From the NCBI RefSeq assembly GCF_019880585.1, contig NZ_JAINVV010000004.1, positions 124,001 to 188,000 of the forward strand: 64,000 nt of DNA, in the 5' to 3' direction. The notes beneath the pieces were generated by a model, which did no database searches, was not told where the DNA came from, and saw nothing but the letters and a program-made list of their open reading frames with translations. Of this stretch, positions 24,714 to 34,055 are shown piece after piece (the stretch's first letter is position 1; each line of letters begins with the position of its first letter). The DNA comes from Sphingomonas colocasiae. GTDB taxonomy: Bacteria; Pseudomonadota; Alphaproteobacteria; Sphingomonadales; Sphingomonadaceae. The position numbers and the translations under genes are program-made.

Positions 24714-25454
24714 ATGACCACAGAGACACTGGCAGCCGCGCAGGCACAGGCACCCGCCACCCCCCGGACGGGCTGTGACGACTGCGTCCTGAAAGTGGGC
24801 ACCTTGTGCCGGCGGCTCGACCATGACGCGCGCGAGGCGCTGCACCGCTATGGCCGCCGCCGCACGCTCGCCAAGGGACAGACCATCACCTGGCAGGGCG
24901 AGCCGGCGAGCCATGTCGCCAATGTGCTGAGCGGCGTCGTAAAGCTGAGCGCCACCACGCCGGACGGCCGCGAACAGATTCTCGATATCGTCGGGCCGGG
25001 CGGTTTCCTGGGCCGGATCGACGATCGCGCGAGCGCCTTCTCCGCGATCGCGCTCGGCCCCGTCGAGATCTGCCTGTTCCCGCGCGAAAGCTTCCTCGCC
25101 GCCGTGGAGGACAGCGCGGAGGCGGGCGCCGCGCTGCTCGAACGCGCGCTGGAGGATCTGGATCGCACGCGCCGCTGGCTGCTGATGATCGCGCGCGGCA
25201 CCGCGATCGAGCGCGTCGCCACGCTGCTGCTCGCCTTCGCCGAACGCGACACGTCGCCGCGCCACGCCTTCGCGCTCACGCGCGGGCAGATGGCGGACCT
25301 GGCCGGCCTCACCATCGAGACGGTGAGCCGCCAGATCGGCCGCCTGAAGGCGAGCAACATCATCGCGCTGCCGACGCGCGACAGTTTCGAGATCCGCGAC
25401 GCGGAGACGCTGCGGGCGATCGCCGGCGAACAGCCGGGCCACCGCCCGCATTGA
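24714..25454 (+). CDS. FNR/FnrN-type oxygen-responsive Crp-family regulator
   Basis: A 246-residue Crp/Fnr regulator. The N-terminal cysteines C21, C24 and C32 (C-x2-C-x7-C) plus C120 match the [4Fe-4S] ligand set of the FnrN/FnrL group, so DNA binding should need low oxygen. A cyclic-nucleotide-type beta barrel follows, then a helix-turn-helix whose recognition helix reads ETVSR. This is the E-x-x-S-R pattern that reads TTGAT half-sites. ATG 24714 is the only reasonable start. A short hairpin, ACACCG/CGGTGT (24675-24690), lies in the leader. It is directly followed by the cbb3 oxidase operon (27-nt gap) and is probably its regulator. Confidence 0.88.
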   Translation: MTTETLAAAQAQAPATPRTGCDDCVLKVGTLCRRLDHDAREALHRYGRRRTLAKGQTITWQGEPASHVANVLSGVVKLSATTPDGREQILDIVGPGGFLGRIDDRASAFSAIALGPVEICLFPRESFLAAVEDSAEAGAALLERALEDLDRTRRWLLMIARGTAIERVATLLLAFAERDTSPRHAFALTRGQMADLAGLTIETVSRQIGRLKASNIIALPTRDSFEIRDAETLRAIAGEQPGHRPH

Positions 25455-25481
25455 ACAACGCCGCGCAGAGGGAGCCGGTCG

Positions 25482-27149
25482 ATGGATAATCTGGTGATGA
25501 AGAGCGGGGGCTGGATGCTTGTCGTCCTGCTCGCGATCGCGGGGTTCGCGCTGTCGCACGATCCCGGTTTCTCGGTGCATATGGTGATCGTCGGCCTCGC
25601 CGCGATGATCGCGCTCTGGGCGGGGCTCAAACGGGCGGACTATGCCGCCCTGGCCGGCGGCATCCTGCCCAAGCCCGCGGACGAGGGCGTCTATGACGAC
25701 GATCCGATCCGCTGGGGCGTGATCGCGACGGTCTTCTGGGGCCTGGCGGGTTTCCTCGCCGGGCTCTACATCGCGTTGCAGCTCGCCTTCCCCGCGCTCA
25801 ACCTGGGGATCGAATATACCAGCTTCGGCCGGCTGCGCCCGCTGCACACATCGGCGGTGATCTTCGCGTTCGGCGGCAACGCGCTGATCGCGACCAGCTT
25901 CTATGTCGTCCAGCGCACCTGCCGCGCGCGGCTGGCGTTCCCGACGATGGCGCGCTTCGTCTTCTGGGGATACCAGCTCTTCATCGTGCTCGCCGCCACC
26001 GGCTACGTCATGGGCGTCACCGAGGCGAAGGAATATGCCGAGCCCGAATGGTATGTCGATCTGTGGCTCACCCTTGTCTGGGTCTGCTACCTGCTCGTCT
26101 TCGGCGGCACGCTGCTGCGGCGCCGGGAACCGCATATCTATGTGGCCAACTGGTTCTACCTGTCCTTCATCATCACCATCGCGATGCTGCACATCGTCAA
26201 CAATCTGGCGATCCCGGTCAGCATCGTCGGCTCCAAGAGCTACAGTGCGTTCGCGGGCGTCCAGGATGCGCTGACGCAGTGGTGGTACGGCCACAACGCC
26301 GTCGGCTTCTTCCTGACCGCCGGCTTCCTGGCCATGATGTATTATTTCGTGCCCAAGCAGGCCGAACGGCCGGTCTATTCCTACCGCCTGTCGATCATCC
26401 ACTTCTGGTCGCTGATCTTCCTCTACATCTGGGCGGGGCCGCACCATCTGCACTACACCGCGCTACCCGATTGGGCGCAGACGCTGGGCATGGTCTTCTC
26501 GATCATGCTGTGGATGCCGAGCTGGGGCGGCATGATCAACGGCCTGATGACGCTCAACGGCGCATGGGACAAGATCCGCACCGATCCGATCATCCGCATG
26601 ATGGTGATGGCGCTCGCCTTCTACGGCATGAGCACCTTCGAAGGGCCGCTGATGTCGATCAAGGCTGTCAACAGCCTGTCGCACTATACCGACTGGACGA
26701 TCGGCCATGTCCATTCCGGCGCGCTGGGCTGGAACGGCATGATCACCTTCGCCGCGCTCTATTATCTGGCGCCGCGCCTGTGGGGCCGCAGCCGGCTCTA
26801 TTCGCTGCGCATGGTCAACTGGCACTTCTGGCTCGCGACCGTGGGCATCGTCCTCTACGCCGCGTCGATGTGGGTCGCCGGCATCATGCAGGGGCTGATG
26901 TGGCGCGAATACGGGGCTGACGGCTACCTGGTCTACGCCTTCTCCGAAGTCGTGAGCGCGATGTTCCCGATGTACGTGATCCGCGCGGCGGGCGGCCTGC
27001 TCTACCTGGCCGGCGCGCTGGTGATGGCCTTCAACATCTGGATGACGATCGCCGGCCGGCAACGCGCCGAAAAGCCGATGCGCGACGCCACCTATGATCC
27101 CGCGAAGGATCGCCCGCTGCCGGCCCCGGCCGCCGTTCCCGCCGAATAA
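25482..27149 (+). CDS. ccoN: cbb3-type cytochrome c oxidase subunit I
   Basis: Catalytic haem-copper subunit of the high-affinity terminal oxidase in the inner membrane, 555 residues and about twelve to fourteen hydrophobic helices. The metal-site histidines are in [12 protein letters not shown] (low-spin haem), [16 protein letters not shown] (CuB and cross-linked Tyr region), [12 protein letters not shown], and [17 protein letters not shown] 25482 has AGAGGGAG upstream. It starts the overlapping run ccoNOQPGHIS. No FNR box is visible directly before it, so transcription may come from the upstream fnr promoter or use a site I cannot see. Confidence 0.97.
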   Translation: MDNLVMKSGGWMLVVLLAIAGFALSHDPGFSVHMVIVGLAAMIALWAGLKRADYAALAGGILPKPADEGVYDDDPIRWGVIATVFWGLAGFLAGLYIALQLAFPALNLGIEYTSFGRLRPLHTSAVIFAFGGNALIATSFYVVQRTCRARLAFPTMARFVFWGYQLFIVLAATGYVMGVTEAKEYAEPEWYVDLWLTLVWVCYLLVFGGTLLRRREPHIYVANWFYLSFIITIAMLHIVNNLAIPVSIVGSKSYSAFAGVQDALTQWWYGHNAVGFFLTAGFLAMMYYFVPKQAERPVYSYRLSIIHFWSLIFLYIWAGPHHLHYTALPDWAQTLGMVFSIMLWMPSWGGMINGLMTLNGAWDKIRTDPIIRMMVMALAFYGMSTFEGPLMSIKAVNSLSHYTDWTIGHVHSGALGWNGMITFAALYYLAPRLWGRSRLYSLRMVNWHFWLATVGIVLYAASMWVAGIMQGLMWREYGADGYLVYAFSEVVSAMFPMYVIRAAGGLLYLAGALVMAFNIWMTIAGRQRAEKPMRDATYDPAKDRPLPAPAAVPAE

Positions 27150-27160
27150 GGAGCTCAGTC

Positions 27161-27895
27161 ATGGCGAGCAAATTCTTCAGCCACGCGAAGATCGAACGCA
27201 ACGTCACGCTGCTCGGCGCGCTCTCGCTGGTGGTGGTCGCGATCGGCGGCATCGTCGAGATCGCGCCGCTCTTCTGGATCGACAGCACGATCGAGAAGGT
27301 GGAGGGCGTGCGGCCCTACACCCCGCTCGAACAGGCCGGGCGCAACATCTACATGCGCGAGGGCTGCTACAACTGCCACAGCCAGATGATCCGCCCGTTC
27401 CGCGACGAGGTGGAGCGCTACGGCCATTACAGCCTGGCGGCGGAAAGCATGTACGATCATCCCTTCCAATGGGGATCGAAGCGCACCGGGCCCGATCTGG
27501 CGCGGGTGGGCGGCCGCTATTCCGACGAATGGCACGTCCAGCACCTGAAGGATCCGCAATCGGTGGTGCCGGAATCGATCATGCCCTCCTACGCGTTCCT
27601 GGCGGAGCGCGAGCTGAAGGCGGGCGACATGCGCCAGCATCTGCGCGCGCTCTACCGGGTCGGCGTGCCTTATACCGACAAGGCGATCGAGGCGGCCAAT
27701 GACGACCTGCGCGCGCAGGCCGATCCCGATTTCGACTCCGAAGGCTTCAAGGATCGCTATCCCAAGGCGCAGGTCCGCGATTTCGACGGCAAGCCCGGCC
27801 AGTTGACCGAGATGGACGCGCTCGTCGCCTATCTCCAGATGCTCGGCACGCTCGTCGATTTCGAGGCCGCCGCCCCGCAGGAGCAGGCGCGATGA
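27161..27895 (+). CDS. ccoO: cbb3-type cytochrome c oxidase subunit II
   Basis: Membrane-anchored mono-haem cytochrome c of 244 residues. One N-terminal hydrophobic helix (residues about 14-40) anchors a periplasmic domain with the haem site C69-Y-N-C72-H73 and axial Met candidates in SIMPSY. The opening [21 protein letters not shown] is typical. It passes electrons from CcoP to CcoN. ATG 27161 follows AAGGAG. The stop overlaps the ccoQ start (ATGA). Confidence 0.97.
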   Translation: MASKFFSHAKIERNVTLLGALSLVVVAIGGIVEIAPLFWIDSTIEKVEGVRPYTPLEQAGRNIYMREGCYNCHSQMIRPFRDEVERYGHYSLAAESMYDHPFQWGSKRTGPDLARVGGRYSDEWHVQHLKDPQSVVPESIMPSYAFLAERELKAGDMRQHLRALYRVGVPYTDKAIEAANDDLRAQADPDFDSEGFKDRYPKAQVRDFDGKPGQLTEMDALVAYLQMLGTLVDFEAAAPQEQAR

Positions 27896-28053
27896 GCCTG
27901 TACGACACCCTCCGCCACTTCGCCGACAGTTGGGGCCTCGTCTTCATGAGCGTGCTCTTCGTCACCTTTGTCGGCTGGACCTTTCGCAAAGGCGCTTCCG
28001 CCCGCCATCGCGACGCGGCGCACATGATCTTCGAGGATCGTCACAATGGCTGA
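27892..28053 (+). CDS. ccoQ: cbb3 oxidase subunit CcoQ
   Basis: A 53-residue peptide: [18 protein letters not shown] starts it, one hydrophobic helix follows ([13 protein letters not shown]), then a basic/acidic tail ending FEDRHNG. CcoQ stabilises the cbb3 complex. It overlaps ccoO by four bases and ccoP by eight, so it is clearly translated as part of the operon. Confidence 0.92.
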   Translation: MSLYDTLRHFADSWGLVFMSVLFVTFVGWTFRKGASARHRDAAHMIFEDRHNG

Positions 28054-29023
28054 AAAACGCATCGACGAAGCCACCGGCACCCAGACGATGGGCCATGAAT
28101 GGGACGGGATCGAGGAACTCGATACCCCCATGCCGCGCTGGTGGCTGTGGACCTTCTACGCCAGCATCGTCTTCGCGGTCGGCTATACCGTCGCCTATCC
28201 CGCCTGGCCGCTGATCGACCGCGCGACCGGCGGCACGCTCGGCTGGTCGAGCCGCGGCGATTTCGAGAAGGAGATGGCGGCGGAGGCGAAGACGCGCGCG
28301 CCGATCATGCTGGCGCTCGCCGCCACCCCGATCGACCGGTTGCCCGACAATCCGGAACTGATGCACGCCGCCGTCGAGGGTGGGCGCGCCGCGTTCAAGG
28401 TGCATTGCGTCCAGTGCCACGGATCGGGCGCGGCGGGATCCAAGGGCTATCCCAACCTCAATGACGACGACTGGCTGTGGGGCGGCGACATCAAGTCGCT
28501 GCAATATACGATCGAACACGGCATCCGGAATCCGGATCATGATCAGACGCGCATGTCGCTCATGCCCGCCTTCGGCCGCGACGGCATATTGAAGCCGGCG
28601 CAGGTCGACGATCTCGCCGCCCATGTCCGCGTGATCTCCGGACAGGAGAAGCCGGGCGCGGCGGCGCGGCGGGGGGCGGCGCTGTTCGCGGAGAATTGCG
28701 CGGTCTGCCACGGCGCGGACGGCAAGGGGCTGCGCGAGTTCGGCGCGCCCAACCTGACCGATCCGATCTGGCTCTATGGCGGCAGCCGCGAGGATATCGC
28801 CGCGACCATCACCACCGCGCGTTACGGCGTGATGCCGCGCTGGGGCGAGAAGCTGGGGCCGGTGACGGTGAAGATGCTCGCCGCCTATGTCCATTCGCTG
28901 GGCGGCGGAGAGGCGCTGCCCGCGCTGGGGGCGCTGCCCGTCTCCGATGCGCCCGCGACCCCCGTCGCGGATGCGGCAAAACCCCCGCTCGCGGATGCGG
29001 CGAAGTCAGATGCCCAACGCTGA
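28046..29023 (+). CDS. ccoP: cbb3-type cytochrome c oxidase subunit III (di-haem)
   Basis: A 325-residue membrane-anchored cytochrome c that accepts electrons from soluble cytochrome c. The N-terminal WDGIEELDTPMPRWWLW motif and one transmembrane helix (about residues 33-55) precede two haem c sites, C121-V-Q-C-H125 and C218-A-V-C-H222, each followed by its Met region (SLMPAFG, GVMPRWG). The C-terminal tail of about 35 residues is Ala/Pro-rich and probably disordered, which is longer than usual. Its end overlaps the ccoG start by 14 bases. Confidence 0.97.
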   Translation: MAEKRIDEATGTQTMGHEWDGIEELDTPMPRWWLWTFYASIVFAVGYTVAYPAWPLIDRATGGTLGWSSRGDFEKEMAAEAKTRAPIMLALAATPIDRLPDNPELMHAAVEGGRAAFKVHCVQCHGSGAAGSKGYPNLNDDDWLWGGDIKSLQYTIEHGIRNPDHDQTRMSLMPAFGRDGILKPAQVDDLAAHVRVISGQEKPGAAARRGAALFAENCAVCHGADGKGLREFGAPNLTDPIWLYGGSREDIAATITTARYGVMPRWGEKLGPVTVKMLAAYVHSLGGGEALPALGALPVSDAPATPVADAAKPPLADAAKSDAQR

Positions 29024-30461
29024 GCATATAGCGCCGTCGCTCTACGAGAAGCGCAAGGCCGTCTATCCCAAGGCGGTCGACGGTTTCTATCGCCGCCTGA
29101 AATGGGCGATCATGGCGGTCACCCTCGCCATCTATTACGTCACGCCCTGGCTGCGCTGGGATCGCGGCCCCTATGCGCCCGATCAGGCGGTGCTCGTCGA
29201 TCTCGCCAATCGCCGTTTCTACATGTTCGCGATCGAGATCTGGCCGCACGAATTCTACTATGTCGCCGGGCTGCTGGTGATGGCGGGAATCGGTCTGTTC
29301 CTCGTCACCTCGGCGGTGGGGCGCGCATGGTGCGGCTATGCCTGTCCGCAAACCGTGTGGACCGATCTCTACCAGCATGTCGAACGCTTCATCGACGGCG
29401 ATCGCAACGCCCAGTTCCGGCTCGACAAGGCGCCCTGGGGGCCGGCCAAGATCGCGAAGCGGCTGACCAAATGGGGCATCTGGCTGCTGATCGCGGTGGC
29501 GACGGGCGGCGCCTGGGTCTTCTACTTCGCCGATGCGCCGACCTTGCTGAAGGATCTGCTCGCGCTCGACGCCGCGCCGGTCGCCTATGGCAGCATCGCG
29601 GTGCTGACCGCGACCACCTTCATCCTGGGCGGCTTCATGCGGGAGCAGGTGTGCGTCTATATGTGCCCCTGGCCGCGCATCCAGACCGCGATGCTCGACG
29701 AGAAATCGCTGATCGTCACCTATAAGGACTGGCGCGGCGAGCCGCGCGGCCATGGCCTGAAGAAGACGCAGACGGCGACGCTGGCCGAAACCGGCGACTG
29801 CATCGACTGCCTGCAATGCGTGTCCGTCTGCCCCACCGGCATCGACATCCGCGAAGGGCCGCAGATCGGCTGCATCACCTGCGCGTTGTGCATCGACGCG
29901 TGCGACAAGGTGATGGCGCAGATCGGCAAGCCGCGTGGCCTGATCGACTATGCCTCCGCCGAGGATGCGGACCGCGAACGGGCGGGCGCGCCCGCGCGGC
30001 CGGTGATCCGGCTGCTGCTGCGGCCGCGCACCATCGCCTATCTGCTGGTGTGGACGGGAATCGGCGCGGCGATGCTGTTCGCGCTGGGCACGCGCACCCG
30101 GCTCGACATCAGCGCGCAGCAGGATCGCAACCCGCTCTACGTGCGGCTGGCCGACGGCACGATCCGCAACAGCTTCACCGTCAAGGTCCGCAACATGGAA
30201 GCGCGCCCGCGCGCGGTGGAGATCGGCATGGACGGGCTGGTGGGCGCGGTGCTGTGGACGGGCGGCGCCCGCCCGGCGGCCACGCGCACGCTGCGCATCG
30301 AGGTGCCGGCGGACAGTGTCGCCAAGCAGCGCGTGTTCGTCGGCGCGGGCGCGGCGGGCGCGGTGCGCGAACCCTTCGCCTTCACCGTCCGCGCGCTCGA
30401 CGCCGAAGGCGGGCGCGGCCGCGGCGATGCCCAGTTCGAACGTCCGGAGGCCACGCCATGA
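29010..30461 (+). CDS. ccoG: Cytochrome oxidase assembly ferredoxin CcoG (FixG)
   Basis: A 483-residue polytopic membrane protein with iron-sulfur sites, thought to reduce copper for CuB assembly in cbb3 oxidase. Visible are the membrane Cys motifs WCGYACPQTVW and CVYMCPWPR, and two ferredoxin-like clusters, CIDCLQCVSVCP and CITCALCIDACDK. A C-terminal Ig-like periplasmic domain (FTVKVRNMEARP...) follows. ATG 29010 lies inside the end of ccoP, giving a 14-base overlap. It is the first assembly gene after the structural genes. Confidence 0.95.
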   Translation: MPNAEHIAPSLYEKRKAVYPKAVDGFYRRLKWAIMAVTLAIYYVTPWLRWDRGPYAPDQAVLVDLANRRFYMFAIEIWPHEFYYVAGLLVMAGIGLFLVTSAVGRAWCGYACPQTVWTDLYQHVERFIDGDRNAQFRLDKAPWGPAKIAKRLTKWGIWLLIAVATGGAWVFYFADAPTLLKDLLALDAAPVAYGSIAVLTATTFILGGFMREQVCVYMCPWPRIQTAMLDEKSLIVTYKDWRGEPRGHGLKKTQTATLAETGDCIDCLQCVSVCPTGIDIREGPQIGCITCALCIDACDKVMAQIGKPRGLIDYASAEDADRERAGAPARPVIRLLLRPRTIAYLLVWTGIGAAMLFALGTRTRLDISAQQDRNPLYVRLADGTIRNSFTVKVRNMEARPRAVEIGMDGLVGAVLWTGGARPAATRTLRIEVPADSVAKQRVFVGAGAAGAVREPFAFTVRALDAEGGRGRGDAQFERPEATP

Positions 30462-30913
30462 TCCGTCACTTCAAGGCCCGTCCTTTCACCGGCCGCCATA
30501 TGGCCGCGATCCTCGTCGCCTTTTTCGCAGTGGTCATCGCGGTCAATATCACCATGGCGCGCCTCGCCATCGGCAGTTTCGGCGGCACCGTCGTCGACAA
30601 CAGCTATGTCGCCAGCCAGAAGTTCAACGGCTGGCTGAAGGACGCGGCGGCGCAGAAGGCGCTGGGCTGGAGCGTGGCGATGTCGCTCGATGGGCAACGC
30701 CATGTCGTGATCGATCTCGACGCGCCGGGCGCGCACGCCACCGCGACCGCGCGCCATCCATTGGGCCGCGCGCCCGATATCGCGATCGATTTCGTGCCCG
30801 TGGCGCCCGGCCGGCTACGTGCCACCCGGCCGCTGCCCGCCGGGCGCTGGCTGCTGCACGCCACGATCAGCCGCGACGGCCGGGACTTTCATGCGATGGA
30901 GACGTTGAAATGA
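30458..30913 (+). CDS. ccoH: cbb3 oxidase assembly protein CcoH (FixH)
   Basis: A 151-residue protein with one N-terminal membrane helix (MAAILVAFFAVVIAVNITMA) and a periplasmic FixH domain. VDNSYVASQKFNGWLKDA is the family landmark. It helps stabilise the assembling oxidase. It overlaps ccoG (ATGA) and ccoI (ATGA) by four bases each. Confidence 0.93.
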   Translation: MIRHFKARPFTGRHMAAILVAFFAVVIAVNITMARLAIGSFGGTVVDNSYVASQKFNGWLKDAAAQKALGWSVAMSLDGQRHVVIDLDAPGAHATATARHPLGRAPDIAIDFVPVAPGRLRATRPLPAGRWLLHATISRDGRDFHAMETLK

Positions 30914-33033
30914 GCGTGGTCGATCGTCCCGCCGGCGCCGCGCCGCTCAGCGAAACCGTCTTTTCCGTGCCCGGCATCCACTGCGCCGGCTGCATCTTCA
31001 AGCTGGAGGACGGGCTGGCGCTGACCGCCGGGATCGCGGCGGCGCGCGTCAATTTCACCACGCGGCGCGTGACGATCAGCCATTTGCCCGAACTCACCAT
31101 TCCCGATCTGGGCGACGCGATCGGCGCGCTCGGTTTCGAGGCGCAGCCGCTGGGCGACGCCGTGGCGGAGGCGGCTGACAGCGAAAGCCGGGCCCTGCTG
31201 CGCGCGCTGGCGGTGGCGGGCTTCGCGTCGATGAATGTGATGCTGCTGTCGGTCTCGGTCTGGTCGGGCGCGCAAGGCGCGACGCGTGACCTGTTCCACT
31301 GGCTTTCCGCGATGATCGCGCTGCCCACCGTCGCCTATGCGGGGCGGCCCTTCTTCAAGTCCGCCTGGACCGCGCTTCGGCACGGCCGCACCAATATGGA
31401 CGTGCCGATCGCGATCGGCGTGCTGCTGACCTGCGCGATCAGCCTGTTCGAGACGATCAACAGCGGCCCGCACGCCTATTTCGACGGCGCGGTGATGCTG
31501 CTGTTCTTCCTGCTGACCGGCCGCGTGCTCGACAGCGTGATGCGCGATCGCGCGCGCGACGGCGTCACCGCGCTGCTCAAGCATCGCGCGGCGGGCGCGC
31601 TCGTGCTCAACAAGAGCGGCGGCACCGACTGGCGCGACGCGCAGAGCCTGGCGCCCAATATGCGGATGATCGTCGCGGCGGGCGAGCGGCTGGCGGCCGA
31701 CGGCGTGATCGAAAAGGGCGCGAGCCGCTTCGATATCGCGCTGCTCACCGGCGAAAGCGCGCCGCGGGCGGCGGGGGAGGGCGATGCCGTCCATGCCGGC
31801 ACGCTCAATATCGACGCGCCGGTGACGGTGCGGATCACCGCCGCCGGGCCGGATACCGCGATCGCAGATATCGCGCGGATGATGGAGAACGCCACCCAGT
31901 CGCGCTCGCATTATGTCCGCCTCGCCGATCGCGCGGCGCGCTATTATGCGCCCGCCGTCCATCTGCTGGCGCTGCTCAGCTTCGCGGGCTGGATGCTGGC
32001 GGGTGCCGGCTGGCACCAGTCGCTGATGATCGCGGTGGCGGTGCTCATCATCACCTGCCCCTGCGCGCTGGGGCTGGCGGTGCCGGTGTCCCAGATCGTC
32101 GCGTGCGGCGCGCTGATGCGCGCGGGCGTGCTGGTGAAGGACGGGTCCGCGCTCGAACGGCTGGCGGAGGCCGATCGCGCGGTGTTCGACAAGACGGGCA
32201 CGCTCACGCTCGGCCGGCCCGAACCCGTCAACCTCTCCGTGCTGGACTGGCGGCAGAAAAGCGTGATCCTGGGCCTTGCGCGCAACAGCCGCCATCCGCT
32301 GAGCCAGGCGCTGCGCAAGGCGATCGAGCGCGAGGGCATTCCCGCCGCGCAGGTGGAAGCGGTCGGCGAAACGCCGGGCATGGGATTGAGCGGGCTGTTC
32401 GAAGGCGAGGCGGTGGCGCTGGGCCGCGCGGACGAGGCGGGGGAGGCGATGGCCTGCCGCTTCGGGATCGAGGGTGAGGAACCCGTGACGATCCTGTTCG
32501 AGGATCGCCTGCGCCCAGGCGCGGAGGCGCTGCCCGCCCAATTGGCCGCGCTGGGCATCCAGAGCTCGATCCTGTCGGGCGACCGCGCCGCCGCCGTGCT
32601 GCCGGTCGCGCGCGCGCTGGGGCTGACCGCGCAGACCGGCATGCTGCCGCAGGACAAGCTCGACGCGCTCGCGCGGCTGTCCGCCGGCGGCGCCAGGGTG
32701 CTGATGGTGGGCGACGGGCTGAACGACGGCCCGGCGCTCGCCGCCGCCCATGTCTCGATGGCGCCGGCCTCGGCCAGCGATGCCGGGCAGAGCGCCGCCG
32801 ATACGGTGTGGCTGGGCGACGGGCTGGCGTCCGTGCCCATCGCGATCCGCGCGGCGCGCGCGACGATGCGTGTGGTGCGCCAGAATTTCGTGCTCGCGAT
32901 TGGCTATAATGTGGTCGCGATCCCGCTGGCGATCGCCGGCCATGTGACGCCGCTGATCGCGGCGCTCGCCATGTCCGGATCCTCGATCATCGTCGTCGCC
33001 AATGCTTTACGTTTAAGGAGCGCCGCCCGATGA
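30910..33033 (+). CDS. ccoI: Copper-transporting P-type ATPase CcoI (FixI)
   Basis: A 707-residue P1B-ATPase that exports Cu(I) for insertion into cbb3 oxidase. Domains in order: an N-terminal metal-binding domain with GIHC25-x-x-C28, membrane helices, actuator motif LLTGESAPRAAG, transport motif ITCPCALGLAVP, phosphorylation motif VFDKTGTLTLG and hinge MVGDGLNDGPAL. All catalytic residues are present. ATG 30910 overlaps ccoH, and the end overlaps ccoS. Confidence 0.95.
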   Translation: MSVVDRPAGAAPLSETVFSVPGIHCAGCIFKLEDGLALTAGIAAARVNFTTRRVTISHLPELTIPDLGDAIGALGFEAQPLGDAVAEAADSESRALLRALAVAGFASMNVMLLSVSVWSGAQGATRDLFHWLSAMIALPTVAYAGRPFFKSAWTALRHGRTNMDVPIAIGVLLTCAISLFETINSGPHAYFDGAVMLLFFLLTGRVLDSVMRDRARDGVTALLKHRAAGALVLNKSGGTDWRDAQSLAPNMRMIVAAGERLAADGVIEKGASRFDIALLTGESAPRAAGEGDAVHAGTLNIDAPVTVRITAAGPDTAIADIARMMENATQSRSHYVRLADRAARYYAPAVHLLALLSFAGWMLAGAGWHQSLMIAVAVLIITCPCALGLAVPVSQIVACGALMRAGVLVKDGSALERLAEADRAVFDKTGTLTLGRPEPVNLSVLDWRQKSVILGLARNSRHPLSQALRKAIEREGIPAAQVEAVGETPGMGLSGLFEGEAVALGRADEAGEAMACRFGIEGEEPVTILFEDRLRPGAEALPAQLAALGIQSSILSGDRAAAVLPVARALGLTAQTGMLPQDKLDALARLSAGGARVLMVGDGLNDGPALAAAHVSMAPASASDAGQSAADTVWLGDGLASVPIAIRAARATMRVVRQNFVLAIGYNVVAIPLAIAGHVTPLIAALAMSGSSIIVVANALRLRSAAR

Positions 33034-33179
33034 ACGGCCTGGCCCTGTTGATCCCGATCGCGCTGTCGCTGGGCCTTGCCGGGCTCGCGGCGTTCTTCTG
33101 GGCGCTGCGCGGCGGCCAGTTCGACGACATGGACGGCGCCGCGCTCCGCATTCTGATCGACGAGGACGAACCCCGCTGA
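33030..33179 (+). CDS. ccoS: cbb3 oxidase maturation protein CcoS
   Basis: A 49-residue peptide: one hydrophobic helix (LALLIPIALSLGLAGLAAFF) followed by WALRGGQFDDMDGAA and an acidic tail. The residues GQFDDMDG are diagnostic of CcoS, needed for cofactor insertion into cbb3 oxidase. It overlaps ccoI by four bases and ends the operon. Confidence 0.93.
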   Translation: MNGLALLIPIALSLGLAGLAAFFWALRGGQFDDMDGAALRILIDEDEPR

Positions 33180-33209
33180 CTGGGGGCAACCGTTCCCCGT
33201 GTTTCTCCC

Positions 33210-33245
33210 AAAAAAAAGAGGCCGGCGATGGGAATCGCCGGCCTC
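33210..33245 (-). terminator. Rho-independent terminator of ompW
   Basis: A perfect 12-bp stem (33218-33229 with 33234-33245) has a GGGA/TCCC loop, and on the minus strand is followed by eight T residues (33217-33210). It sits 24 nt after the ompW stop. On plus there is no T-run, so it is one-directional. Confidence 0.9.
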
Positions 33246-33268
33246 AGTGGGAGAGCTCGTTGGAAAAA

Positions 33269-33925
33269 TCAGAGCCGGAAGCCGACCCCTACGCCGATGA
33301 CGACGGGATTGAGATCGATCTTCACCTTCTGGGTGCCGGCGGCGGTGGTGCGCAGCGTCGCGACCGTCGAGATATCGAGATATTTGGCGTCGAGATTGAG
33401 GAAGATCTTCTTGTTGAGGTCGATATCCACGCCCGCCTGCAAGGCGTAGCCGACGCTGTCGGACATCGAGACCTTCGTCTTGCCGACCGCGGCTTCCAGC
33501 CCCTTGGACGCGTCCTCCGCATAGAAGAGCGTGTAGTTGATGCCGGCGCCGACATAGGGGCGCACCGGGCCGTTCGCGATCGGGTGATATTGCACCGTCA
33601 GCGTCGGCGGCAGCACCCAGGTGGAGGCGAGCCTGCCGATCGTGCCGGTGGTGCCCGTGCGGCCCGACGCGGCATGTTTGGTGGTCGCCGCGATCAGCTC
33701 GACGCCGACATGGTCGGTCACCATGTGCGTCACGTCGATTTCGGGCATCACGCTGTCGTTGACGCGGACTTTCTCGCCCGGAAAACCCGGCAGCACGCTG
33801 CCCGAACGCTCGGTGGGCGTGACGGCGATGCCGCGGATGCGCAGATAGGTGTCGCCCTTTTCGGCGAGGGCGGGCGGAGCGATCAGGCCGGCGGCGATCA
33901 CCGGCAACACGATCAGTTTCCTCAT
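33269..33925 (-). CDS. ompW: OmpW-family outer membrane protein
   Basis: Eight-stranded outer membrane beta-barrel of 218 residues that forms a hydrophobic channel. The signal peptide is MRKLIVLPVIAAGLIAPPALA, cut before EKGD. The family pattern follows: YLRIRGIAVTP, then PEIDVTHMVTDHVGVELIAATTKH, LPPTLTVQYHP and RPYVGAGINYTLFY, ending NPVVIGVGVGFRL with a terminal aromatic-poor but typical barrel strand. OmpW is often induced under low oxygen. Its start lies about 80 nt from an FNR box shared with hemN. ATG 33925 is preceded by AAGGA. Confidence 0.92.
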   Translation of the reverse strand: MRKLIVLPVIAAGLIAPPALAEKGDTYLRIRGIAVTPTERSGSVLPGFPGEKVRVNDSVMPEIDVTHMVTDHVGVELIAATTKHAASGRTGTTGTIGRLASTWVLPPTLTVQYHPIANGPVRPYVGAGINYTLFYAEDASKGLEAAVGKTKVSMSDSVGYALQAGVDIDLNKKIFLNLDAKYLDISTVATLRTTAAGTQKVKIDLNPVVIGVGVGFRL

Positions 33926-34007
33926 GACACGATGGTCCTTCCTTGCTTGGTCCCCCATCCATGAGCGGACCGGGCCGGGCTTTCCTTGATCCCGGCCAAG
34001 AAGCTTT

Positions 34008-34021
34008 TTGACCTGCGTCAA
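34008..34021. promoter_or_regulatory. FNR/ANR box between ompW and hemN
   Basis: TTGACCTGCGTCAA is a perfect TTGAC-N4-GTCAA dyad. It is 35 nt before the hemN start and 83 nt before the ompW start. The FNR-type regulator at 24714 has the matching E-x-x-S-R recognition helix. Activation of hemN (and perhaps ompW) under low oxygen is inferred. Confidence 0.85.
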
Positions 34022-34055
34022 ATGCGCGCCCGCGCGCGCGCGATAGGGTGCCGGC

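Noticed and set aside
33048-33061. FNR-like TTGATCCCGATCGC
   Set aside because: Lies inside ccoS, with a poor second half.
33210-33245. Terminator of the cco operon on plus
   Set aside because: The T-run is only on the minus-strand side, so it serves ompW.
33986-33999. Second FNR-like site TTGAT-CCCG-GCCAA before hemN
   Set aside because: Second half matches too poorly; the perfect box is at 34008.
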